Source: Delftia sp. PS-11
GTDB lineage: Bacteria > Pseudomonadota > Gammaproteobacteria > Burkholderiales > Burkholderiaceae_C
NCBI RefSeq assembly: GCF_029870285.1
Contig: NZ_JACSYA010000031.1
Location: 5,820 to 69,819 of the forward strand
Direction of reading: 5' to 3'
Length of the DNA: 64,000 nucleotides
Under the pieces are notes generated by a model. It saw nothing but the letters and a program-made list of their open reading frames with translations. It made no database searches and was not told where the DNA came from. Position 1 is the first letter of the stretch. Every line of letters starts with the position of its first letter. Positions 26,040 through 33,326 of the stretch are shown one piece after another. The position numbers and the translations under genes are program-made.

Positions 26040-26765
26040 ATGGGAAATTTCATTCTTCGCGTTCTTTTGGCTGATGACCATCCTGCAATTTTGCTGGGAT
26101 TGGAAAGCGCTCTGAAGGCGAACGGTGAAATACAGATTATAGGAAAGGCGCGAAATTCCACTGAAATCATGGAAATCCTCAAAAATGAAGGGTGCGATGT
26201 ATTGATCACGGACTACTCCATGCCTGGGGGCATCTACGGCGATGGATCTATCATGATCAATTTCATCAAGAAAAAATATCCTGATGTCAAGATTGTTGTG
26301 ATGACAATGATAGAGAGCATGGCAGTCATCAGGAGTCTGACCGATCAAGGTATATATCGGATAATCCATAAATCTGATTCACTTGGAAGTTTGCTTCCTG
26401 CCATTTATGCTGCATATACGGGTGGGCGCTATGTTTCACCAAGCGCCGGTAAGTATCTTGACGAGAAAAGCCGGATGATTTTTCGATCTTTCGTTCCCAA
26501 GATTTCCAGAAAAGAGAATGAGGTTCTTATGCTGTTTGTTTCTGGCATGACTGTTTCCGAGATTGCCAGAGAACTTTACAGAAGCATCAAAACAGTCAGT
26601 TCTCACAAAATTTCCGTAATGAGCAAGCTCGGCATCAGAAAAGATGCTGATCTTATTCGATATGGGGTGGAAATGGGGTGGGTTGATTCAAAGAAAAACG
26701 ATGCCAAAATAAAAATTCCACGGATGGCTAAAAATAAATCTGTTGCTTCATCCGCAAAAAATTGA
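26040..26765 (+). CDS. RcsB-like response regulator (REC + LuxR-type HTH), first copy
   Basis: 241 residues with AAGGA before the ATG. The receiver domain has the acidic pair in VLLADDHPAIL, the phospho-acceptor Asp58 in DVLITDYSMPGGIYGDG, Thr in IVVMTM and Lys in IIHKSDS. The DITD-type motif followed by a GxYGDG insert is characteristic of RcsB rather than NarL-type regulators. The LuxR HTH (about 155-215) contains RSIKTVSSHKISVMSKLGI, again as in RcsB. It should be phosphorylated through an HPt domain and bind DNA. The gene is visibly AT-rich compared with gloA upstream. The C-terminal tail after the HTH is Lys/Ser-rich. A hybrid kinase gene follows 39 bases downstream. Confidence 0.92.
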   Translation: MGNFILRVLLADDHPAILLGLESALKANGEIQIIGKARNSTEIMEILKNEGCDVLITDYSMPGGIYGDGSIMINFIKKKYPDVKIVVMTMIESMAVIRSLTDQGIYRIIHKSDSLGSLLPAIYAAYTGGRYVSPSAGKYLDEKSRMIFRSFVPKISRKENEVLMLFVSGMTVSEIARELYRSIKTVSSHKISVMSKLGIRKDADLIRYGVEMGWVDSKKNDAKIKIPRMAKNKSVASSAKN

Positions 26766-26804
26766 TTGTTCATTTGTGAAATTTTAAATAAATGATCGGA
26801 AATT

Positions 26805-29693
26805 ATGAAGGGAGATTTAAGTCTTTTAGATAAATATCATAAAAATCTGCTTTATGGTGGGGGTTTTACTTTTTCCCTGCTTATTATTGTTGTGATGACT
26901 CTTTTGTCCTTGATGGAATTAGGCACATTCCTTGAGGAAAAAAAGTCCGATTTCAATCATAAAAAAACACAGGTAACCGCCGTAATAGAATCCCGCCAGA
27001 TGATGCTGCTCAGAAGCATCATTGCAGCAGAAACACTTTGGAAATTTCAGCATCAGCCACGGTCAAGTCCCAGAATCTGGGCAGAGGAACGACAAGGGCG
27101 GGTTGCACCTCTGGTGCTGCGTGGAGAGCCGTCTGAAGCATTCTCTGATAACGCATATTACAGAGATATCTTGAACGAGCTGGCCTATCTGGCTAATTCC
27201 AGTTTTATTGGACAAGAGGATGCAGCATTGTCCTCGTATGTTTTCAGTACGAATGATGAGTTCATCGGCGCCTTGCTTCCTGGCGGGATTTTGATGACTG
27301 ATCGGCAAACAGTACTGCATGCTATTGATGAGCAGATTTCACTGTTGCGCGGAAATGGCAGTCGGCTTGATCATCTGTTGGCACTTCGCCGACCTGTGTG
27401 GCTTGATCCATTGGATAGTCCATTGACTGGAATTAAGTCATTTCGTGTATTTGCATCTGCATTACAAGATGGAATGCCTTTTATTTCCATAGTCAGTGAT
27501 TTCCCGATCTCCTATCTCGGTGCAGTTCTGAGCGAGAAAAATGGTTCAGGCAGTTATTTCATGGTTAACTCATCAAGAAGGGTGATTCTGGGAAGTCCGG
27601 TGTCTCTTCATACTGATGAAGATGGTCTCATGAATTTTGAGGATTTTCCAGAAGTGATAAATATTTTTCAGAGTTTTTTGAAAAGAAATTATGATTGTCT
27701 ATATAAGGATGGTAGATTTTACTTTTCTTCGGACATATCAAATTCTGGCATGGCTCTGGTACACGATTTTTCATGGAGAGATATTTTTGACTCGCTGAAG
27801 AATCAACTTTTTGTTTACTGGTTTTCTGCAATTTTTGTGATATTTGTTCTGTGGGTGTTTTTTATTTATTTCAATAAAAAGATTTTCTCTCCAATATATA
27901 GGAAATCACAATATGTTGTCGAGAGCGAAAGTCTGAGCAGAACGCTTGTTGCAACGGCTCCTTATGGACTTGGCATCTTCTCGATGAATGAGTGTCGAGT
28001 GATTTTTGAAAATAATCTTATGAATGACTACCGTGGGAAGATGGTGGTCTCTGAGCAGGGGGGGAAAAAGAGTTTGGCAGATTTTTTCTATGAAACATAT
28101 GCCAAACACAATAATTCAGAGAATGATTTGATAAATTGCGATGTGGAGATTGTTGTTGGCGGGAATGTTGTTGAATTATCTATTTCATTGATAATTTCTT
28201 ACTATCAGGGTTCCCGTGTTCTGCTTTGTGGGTTTTCTAATATTGCCAGCCATAAACAGATTGAGAGAGATCTTGAGAAGGCAAGGCAGTCTGCTGAGGA
28301 GTTGAATAGGGCAAAATCATATTTTCTTGCGGCCATGAGCCATGAGATAAGAACTCCGTTGAGTGCCATATTGGGAAATCTGGAGATCCTCAGAAGAAGC
28401 AGATTGTCCAGTGAACAGAAAAAGAGGCTGAGGACCATTCTTCTGTCATCCAATTCTTTATTGAATTTCTTGAGTGATATCCTTGATTTTTCCAGGATGG
28501 AATCTGGTGGGTTGGTCATTGAAAAAAAAGAATTCGATTTGAAAAAATTGCTTCGTCATGTTGCCGATGTTTATGAGCCTTTAGCCAAAGAATCTGGATT
28601 GAATTTTATTCTCGATATTGATGAATCAGTTGGTGAAAAATATTTTGGTGATGCTTTCCGCATCAGGCAGATACTGAATAATCTCCTGAGCAACGCGGTG
28701 AAATTCACGGAGAAGGGCCATGTGAAAGTCGATGTCCGTGAAAATTCGGATGGATTGAGCATCAGAGTGACAGACACAGGAATCGGAATTCATGCTTCGC
28801 AACATGAACTGATATTTGATGCCTTTAAGCAGGCGCACCAGGGCATTGCCCAGCAGTTTGGGGGATCTGGCCTGGGTCTTGCGTTGTGCAAGAAGCTGGC
28901 CCAGCTCATGGGCGGGAACATATCTCTTGACAGTGCGCCATCAAAAGGAAGTACTTTTCACCTGAATCTGCCAGATCACAGTGTCTCTTTCAACAGTCCT
29001 GAGAAAAATGCTGCTGGCCTCGCCGATTTGCATAAGAGGATACGGGTACTGGTCGTGGATGACCATCCTGTCAGCAGAATGCTGTTGGTCGATCAGATAA
29101 GTATTCTGGGGTGTGCCGTGGATTCTGCCGAAAATGGAGAGACTGCTCTTCGTGCAGTGGATGCAGGGGATTTCGATATGGTATTCACGGATCTGCAGAT
29201 GCGTGTCATGGATGGCTATGCCTTTTCAGCCCAACTGAAGCAAAAGAAAAATAATATCCCTGTCATCGTTATTACTGCTCATGCCAGTGAGGAAGATAGA
29301 AAAAGATGCCGTGAACATGGAATCAGTGAAATTCTATTAAAGCCGGCATCTTTGAATGATATAGAGGAAACTATCCTGGCCAATGTTGAATTAAAAAACA
29401 GGCCTCAGATTATTTCTTCTGAGAATGCTAAATCCGTTGTTCATGACTTCAAGTTGGTCCTGGCATCTTCTGCATTTCAATCGATGGAAAAAATCAAGCA
29501 GCTCTACGCCAGGAAAGAAAAGGGCCTGATTTTTCAGGAAATTCATTCAATGAAGGGCTCTTTTGCGATGGCCAATCACACAGAGATGGTGCAGGCGCTC
29601 GCTGAGCTGGAGGAATCGCTGAGGTCGGACGACGCATCTTGGTTTGATACATGCATCAAGCACTTGGATCGGATCGTAGGAGGTGTGCGATAG
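26805..29693 (+). CDS. Membrane hybrid sensor histidine kinase (HisKA-HATPase-REC-HPt), RcsC/BvgS-like
   Basis: 962 residues. A first membrane helix (about 15-38), a periplasmic sensor of about 290 residues without a family I recognise, and a second helix (about 330-352, YWFSAIFVIFVLWVFFIYF) are followed by a PAS-like linker. HisKA carries His513 in MSHEIRTPLSAILGN. HATPase has NNLLSNAVKFTE, TDTGIGI and GGSGLGLALCKK. The receiver has VVDDHP and Asp796 in FTDLQMRVMDGY. The C-terminal HPt has His914 in EIHSMKGSF. All phosphorelay residues are present, so the protein can pass phosphate His-Asp-His and then to the RcsB-like regulators. The gene is AT-rich. The signal sensed is unknown. Confidence 0.94.
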   Translation: MKGDLSLLDKYHKNLLYGGGFTFSLLIIVVMTLLSLMELGTFLEEKKSDFNHKKTQVTAVIESRQMMLLRSIIAAETLWKFQHQPRSSPRIWAEERQGRVAPLVLRGEPSEAFSDNAYYRDILNELAYLANSSFIGQEDAALSSYVFSTNDEFIGALLPGGILMTDRQTVLHAIDEQISLLRGNGSRLDHLLALRRPVWLDPLDSPLTGIKSFRVFASALQDGMPFISIVSDFPISYLGAVLSEKNGSGSYFMVNSSRRVILGSPVSLHTDEDGLMNFEDFPEVINIFQSFLKRNYDCLYKDGRFYFSSDISNSGMALVHDFSWRDIFDSLKNQLFVYWFSAIFVIFVLWVFFIYFNKKIFSPIYRKSQYVVESESLSRTLVATAPYGLGIFSMNECRVIFENNLMNDYRGKMVVSEQGGKKSLADFFYETYAKHNNSENDLINCDVEIVVGGNVVELSISLIISYYQGSRVLLCGFSNIASHKQIERDLEKARQSAEELNRAKSYFLAAMSHEIRTPLSAILGNLEILRRSRLSSEQKKRLRTILLSSNSLLNFLSDILDFSRMESGGLVIEKKEFDLKKLLRHVADVYEPLAKESGLNFILDIDESVGEKYFGDAFRIRQILNNLLSNAVKFTEKGHVKVDVRENSDGLSIRVTDTGIGIHASQHELIFDAFKQAHQGIAQQFGGSGLGLALCKKLAQLMGGNISLDSAPSKGSTFHLNLPDHSVSFNSPEKNAAGLADLHKRIRVLVVDDHPVSRMLLVDQISILGCAVDSAENGETALRAVDAGDFDMVFTDLQMRVMDGYAFSAQLKQKKNNIPVIVITAHASEEDRKRCREHGISEILLKPASLNDIEETILANVELKNRPQIISSENAKSVVHDFKLVLASSAFQSMEKIKQLYARKEKGLIFQEIHSMKGSFAMANHTEMVQALAELEESLRSDDASWFDTCIKHLDRIVGGVR

Positions 29694-29781
29694 ATTTTTT
29701 TAAAAAAATTTTCAAAATCATTGCATTTTGCTATCAATAGATGGTATAAATATGAAAATTATTCTACGTAACGTGACATCC

Positions 29782-29801
29782 ATATTTTCCTTGGAAAATA
29801 T
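29782..29801. promoter_or_regulatory. Inverted repeat before the second RcsB-like gene
   Basis: ATATTTTC-CTTG-GAAAATAT, perfect 8-bp arms with a 4-base centre, 68 bases upstream of the ATG in a 175-base AT-rich gap. It could be an operator, or a weak terminator of the kinase gene. It is not an RcsB box. Confidence 0.35.
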
Positions 29802-29868
29802 TTTGTAATCTCTTTCTAAATATCTGTTAGTGATTCAAGTATTTTCATGATGTCTGAAAGGAAGTGCA

Positions 29869-30555
29869 ATGAAAGAAATAAAAATTTCCGTTCTGATTGC
29901 CGATGATCATCCTGGAATGATTTCGGGAATGAAGCATGAGCTATCGAATGTGGATTCAATTCATTTAAAAGCAAGTGCAGGAAATACAACCGAGCTGATG
30001 GAACGGCTGGATGCGGAACATTATGACGTTCTGGTATCCGATTACTCCATGCCTGCAGGAAATTATGGTGATGGCTTGGCGCTTTTTGGGTATATTTCCA
30101 GGAAATTCCCAAATCTTGGGCTGGTTGTATTGACCATGCTGGATAATCCTGCAATATTCCACTCCCTTGCCAAAGTGCTGCGGGTCAGCATCGTCAGTAA
30201 GTCTGACTCGCTGATGCATCTTTTGCCTGCAATCCATGCTGCCTATACTGGTGGAATATATCATTCTCCTGCTGTCATGATTCGTATGGAGAAAATGGCA
30301 ATGGATGCAGGGCTAGTCAAAAAATCCTCGCATTTCGAGCTCAGCCCCAGAGAATCAGAAGTGTTGAGGCTTTATGCCTCGGGATTGCGAGTCGATGATA
30401 TTGCTGCCAAACTGAATCGCAGTAAAAAAACGATCAGTGCCCAGAAAATCAAGGCAATGCACAAGCTTGGTATAGAGAGGGATATTGAGTTGATGAAATA
30501 TGCCCTCGAATGCGGCTGGACAGGAGCTAGTGGAGTGGATAGTGAATTGGAATAA
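29869..30555 (+). CDS. RcsB-like response regulator, second copy
   Basis: 228 residues with AAGGAAG before the ATG. The receiver shows VLIADDHPGMI, Asp58 in DVLVSDYSMPAGNYGDG, Thr in LVVLTM and Lys in IVSKSDS. The HTH has LSPRESEVLRLYASGLRV and LNRSKKTISAQKIKAMHKLG, closely following RcsB (LSPKESEVLRLFAEGF and RSIKTISSQKKSAM as remembered). It is clearly related to the first copy, but diverged well beyond a recent duplication. With two regulators and one full kinase, the relay may branch, or the two may form heterodimers. It meets the RcsD-like gene tail-to-tail with two bases between stops. Confidence 0.92.
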   Translation: MKEIKISVLIADDHPGMISGMKHELSNVDSIHLKASAGNTTELMERLDAEHYDVLVSDYSMPAGNYGDGLALFGYISRKFPNLGLVVLTMLDNPAIFHSLAKVLRVSIVSKSDSLMHLLPAIHAAYTGGIYHSPAVMIRMEKMAMDAGLVKKSSHFELSPRESEVLRLYASGLRVDDIAAKLNRSKKTISAQKIKAMHKLGIERDIELMKYALECGWTGASGVDSELE

Positions 30556-30557
30556 TT

Positions 30558-32051
30558 TCAGGGATTGTTTTCTTGATCGAATCTGGTGATATTTTCCGAA
30601 ATGATGTGTAAGAGATACTCTATATCCTGTATATTTGCGGATAATCCTTCTGCCTTGATGACACTTTCAAGTTGAACGCATTTTCTGGATACTTCATGCA
30701 TGCCCAAGGATGAGAGTGATCCTGCAAGATTGTGCAGTTCTTGAATGATAGCCAATGTGTTTTCGGAATCGATGGAAGATTTGATATTTTGATAGGAAAG
30801 ATACAAAGATTTTCTGAATGCATCTATAACATGGCTCGATAAAGAGCCCTTGGGAGATGTTGTAGACGGTGTTTCCCATGCGTTGTTTGCAGAGTTTGTG
30901 GCTTGCTGCAATGCCTTGAAAAGACTGCCCAGTGAGTGGCTGTTGATCAGGGTGCTGCGTCCTGCAGTGATGAGCGTGGTGGGATTGCTTCTGTTGCATT
31001 CTATTGTCCATGACGATTGTGCAACAACTGCATTTTCATCGTTTGCAGTCCATCGTGATCCTCCTTCAAAAATGATCACGCAGCTTGCATCATTGATATG
31101 CTTGATGTCTGCCTGTCCGGGTTGAAGATATGATGCGACATTGAGTCCCCAGTGTTCAAGATATGGAATGATGTAGTCGTGATGCTCCAGCGAGGGGGAG
31201 ATGAAAACTACGCTGTGCCCTGCAAAGAATTGTTGATAGGAGTTTGCTTCGGTATCGCTGGAGTCCAGCATCTCGCAAGGTATTTCTACAATGAAATTGC
31301 TGCCTGCCTCAGGAGCACTTGTCATCCATAGATTGGCGTTCAGGTCTTTGCATAAATTTTGGCAGAGCGCCAGTCCAAGCCCAGCATGCCCATCATGTCC
31401 TTGTGTTGTCATGAAAGGTGAGAATATTTGACCATGCAGGCCTGGAGCAATGCCGGTTCCATTATCCTTGACTGAGACTCGCAATGCCATCTGTCCTGGT
31501 GCAGATGTATATTTTTCTATTTGAATGATAATCTTTCCATTCCTTGTGAATTGAATGGAGTTTTCGAGAAGATGCTCTAGCAGTTGTGCGATCTTTTTTT
31601 GATCATTATGGATGATGATCGGGAACTGCTTGCACCTTACATGAACGGAGGTTTTTTGTAATTCTGCCAGATTGAAGAATTTCGCAGCACTTTTGGCTCC
31701 AATTTCGCTGGCATCAAAAGTCATTTGATCCTTTGTTTGGCGATGATTTCGCATCGAATCAGAAAACTCCGTGATGTTGGATATTTGTCTCATCAATGCA
31801 TCGGAGTTGTTCATGATTTTTTGCCATCTTTCCTGTTGATCAGGTGGCAAATGACTAGGGTCGATAAGCATCATATGCCCCACCATGGAACTCAGCGGCG
31901 TACTGATGGCACGGATGACAGAATTCAATTGAATTATATTGTTTTCTGCAGGATTTTCTTTTGAAAAAATCTTGTTGCTATTAATTTCTTTGTTTGAGGA
32001 ATTTGATTGGTTTGTGGCTGCTTTTGATTTTAATGAGATTTTTTTTTGCAA
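30558..32051 (-). CDS. RcsD-like histidine pseudo-kinase with C-terminal HPt domain
   Basis: 497 residues in the open frame, which begins only at a TTG (32049-32051). The dimerisation segment reads VIRAISTPLSSMVGH, where the H-E-x-x-T-P motif has lost its His and Glu, so it cannot autophosphorylate in the normal way. The ATPase domain keeps LLENSIQF (N box), KDNGTGIA (G1) and GHAGLGLALC (G2). A region resembling a degenerate receiver follows (about 275-345). The C-terminus is an HPt domain with His440 in ELHNLAGSLSSLG. This architecture, dead kinase plus HPt, is that of RcsD. The membrane anchor seems to be encoded upstream in another frame (see 31981-32118). AT-rich like its neighbours. Confidence 0.85.
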   Translation of the reverse strand: MQKKISLKSKAATNQSNSSNKEINSNKIFSKENPAENNIIQLNSVIRAISTPLSSMVGHMMLIDPSHLPPDQQERWQKIMNNSDALMRQISNITEFSDSMRNHRQTKDQMTFDASEIGAKSAAKFFNLAELQKTSVHVRCKQFPIIIHNDQKKIAQLLEHLLENSIQFTRNGKIIIQIEKYTSAPGQMALRVSVKDNGTGIAPGLHGQIFSPFMTTQGHDGHAGLGLALCQNLCKDLNANLWMTSAPEAGSNFIVEIPCEMLDSSDTEANSYQQFFAGHSVVFISPSLEHHDYIIPYLEHWGLNVASYLQPGQADIKHINDASCVIIFEGGSRWTANDENAVVAQSSWTIECNRSNPTTLITAGRSTLINSHSLGSLFKALQQATNSANNAWETPSTTSPKGSLSSHVIDAFRKSLYLSYQNIKSSIDSENTLAIIQELHNLAGSLSSLGMHEVSRKCVQLESVIKAEGLSANIQDIEYLLHIISENITRFDQENNP

Positions 32052-32118
32052 TAAATAAAAGAATGCAAAAAATAAGAAATATGGCTGCAGAAATTAATAG
32101 TGTGACCGTGGAAGGCAT
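31981..32118 (-). other. Short frame encoding a membrane helix, likely the detached N-terminus of the RcsD-like protein
   Basis: An ATG at 32116-32118 opens a 45-codon frame: MPSTVT, then the hydrophobic run LLISAAIFLIFCILLFIA and KK, after which it would continue out of frame and stop at 31981. The switch point is a run of nine T (32039-32047; nine A on the coding strand). Removing one A would join this helix directly to ISLKSK of the pseudo-kinase frame, giving a membrane-anchored protein of about 520 residues. The element may thus be a slipped (phase-variable) or frameshift-translated start, or a sequencing error. Confidence 0.65.
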
Positions 32119-32459
32119 TTTTGAATCTTAATGATTGGGCCGGTGAATGCACGGTTTTCTGGCATCGGAGCAAGATGCTTTTTGCATGATGTTCCATTGA
32201 TATGCCAGTCATCAGGATATTCTATATTTGAGTAAGTAGGGAATATTTTGCCAAATTATGACGGTTCGTAATTTAAATAACAAAAATTACACTTTGTGGT
32301 GCTGCTGCAAATCATGTCTGTTGAATTTTGGATGATGAGGCCAGCCCGGGTGGGGGCTGCTGCAGAAAAGCCCCCAGGCTGGCAGGCTTTCAGGCATGGG
32401 GCATGCCCATGCTTCATGGCTGGCTTGCATCGTTGTGCCCATGCATAACAGATTTATTT
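32119..32459. other. Intergenic region right of the AT-rich island, with hairpins
   Basis: No gene supported. It contains an inverted repeat GTAATTT/AAATTAC (32268-32290). A strong compound stem has CCAGCC and GGGGGCT (32341-32358) pairing with AGCCCCC and GGCTGG (32369-32382). A further stem has GCATGGG/CCCATGC around 32394-32412. Base composition changes from AT-rich to GC-rich at about 32290, marking the island edge. The stems could be terminators but lack clear T-runs. Confidence 0.45.
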
Positions 32460-32475
32460 CTGTATGTTTATACAG
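32460..32475 (+). promoter_or_regulatory. LexA (SOS) box
   Basis: CTGTATGTTTATACAG: CTGT-N8-ACAG with the AT-rich core expected of the gamma/betaproteobacterial LexA consensus, followed by TA as in CAGTA. It ends 12 bases before the ATG at 32488, so LexA bound here would block initiation. Confidence 0.75.
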
Positions 32476-32487
32476 TATCATGAGCGC

Positions 32488-32781
32488 ATGACTACTGATC
32501 AGATTGCTGTCGCCTTGCTGGGGGTTGCTGCTGCCTGGCTGTCCCAGGCCCGTGGTGCGGGCTGGCGCCGCTGGGCCTGCGTCTTCGGTTTGCTGGGCCA
32601 GCCACTGTGGCTGTTCAGCAGCTGGGCCGCTGGACAATGGGCGCTTTTTACGGTTGCCATACTTTTCACGCTGGTGTGGCTCAAAGGGCTGTGGGTGCAC
32701 TGGATTGCTGTCCCGCGCAGGGATCGGGGCCAAAGCCTTGGCACCATACAGATCACGCCAGGAGCCAGACGCGCTGATTGA
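32488..32781 (+). CDS. Small multi-helix membrane protein under an SOS box (phage-type)
   Basis: 97 residues from the ATG at 32488; an in-frame start at 32464 lies inside the LexA box and is rejected. Three hydrophobic segments (QIAVALLGVAAAWLSQ, ACVFGLLGQPLWLFSSW, WALFTVAILFTLVWLKG) are joined by Arg/Trp-rich loops, and the C-terminus is polar and Arg-rich. It resembles small membrane proteins found in prophages of related bacteria, as I remember them. With the LexA box immediately before it, expression should rise on DNA damage. Possible roles are a holin-like or toxin-like membrane protein, or a division inhibitor; none is proven. Confidence 0.7.
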   Translation: MTTDQIAVALLGVAAAWLSQARGAGWRRWACVFGLLGQPLWLFSSWAAGQWALFTVAILFTLVWLKGLWVHWIAVPRRDRGQSLGTIQITPGARRAD

Positions 32782-33326
32782 AATCGGCGGCAGATATCCT
32801 GGCTTGCGGCGGCCGGCTGCCCTGGGTGCGTATCAAGGCATGCCTGCTGTCCGCGTTCCCTGAGGCACATGCGCCAGCGTTGCGAGCAAAAGCTCATACA
32901 GCGCAACCTTGCGCGGCTTTGCTGTGCAGCGCCGAGACCTGCATGGACCCAGCGCTGGCAACTCGAATCCGGCAGGCAGGTTTTGCAGCACTTGCAGATG
33001 CGCTGGAACGCTGCAGCGCGTTAATACCGCCACGGCCAGGCGACTTTCCACAGCTGCCAGCTTCATAGACAACGATGGCAGCGGGTTCTTGCTCCATACC
33101 TCATCCTCTGGGGCGCCTACCCAGACCAGGGGGGCATGATGGCCGCATGTGCCGAGGGATGCCTCGTGGCTGCAGCATGGCATTGATTTTTATCAAGAAA
33201 AGTGCATTTTCTGCAGTCCTGCTGGAGAGAGAGTGCATTCATCACATTTTCCAGAGATATTGTTCAATATATTTTTATACACTGATGAGTAATAACAAAT
33301 TGTTTCATTTGTCCTGAGGAACTGGA
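32782..33326. other. Intergenic region with no supported gene
   Basis: 545 bases. Overlapping open frames of 70-116 codons on both strands (for example minus strand 32833-33183) show no recognisable family, and none has a convincing ribosome binding site. The right-hand 100 bases are AT-rich and should hold the promoter of the MCP gene, whose GAGGAAC ribosome binding site precedes 33327. Confidence 0.4.

Noticed and set aside
26805..29693. Idea that the hybrid kinase is a BvgS orthologue
   Set aside because: The periplasmic part of about 290 residues has no sign of the tandem Venus-flytrap domains of BvgS, and the partner regulators look like RcsB rather than BvgA.
29782..29801. Dyad before the second RcsB-like gene considered as an RcsB box
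   Set aside because: Arms ATATTTTC/GAAAATAT lack the TAAGA/TCTTA half-sites.
32030..32212. 60-codon minus-strand frame beside the RcsD-like gene
   Set aside because: The neighbouring frame holds a true membrane helix; this one is a shadow and is His/Ser-rich without structure.
32778..33183. Overlapping frames on both strands between the SOS-controlled gene and the MCP gene
   Set aside because: No start with ribosome binding site, no recognisable motif, conflicting strands.
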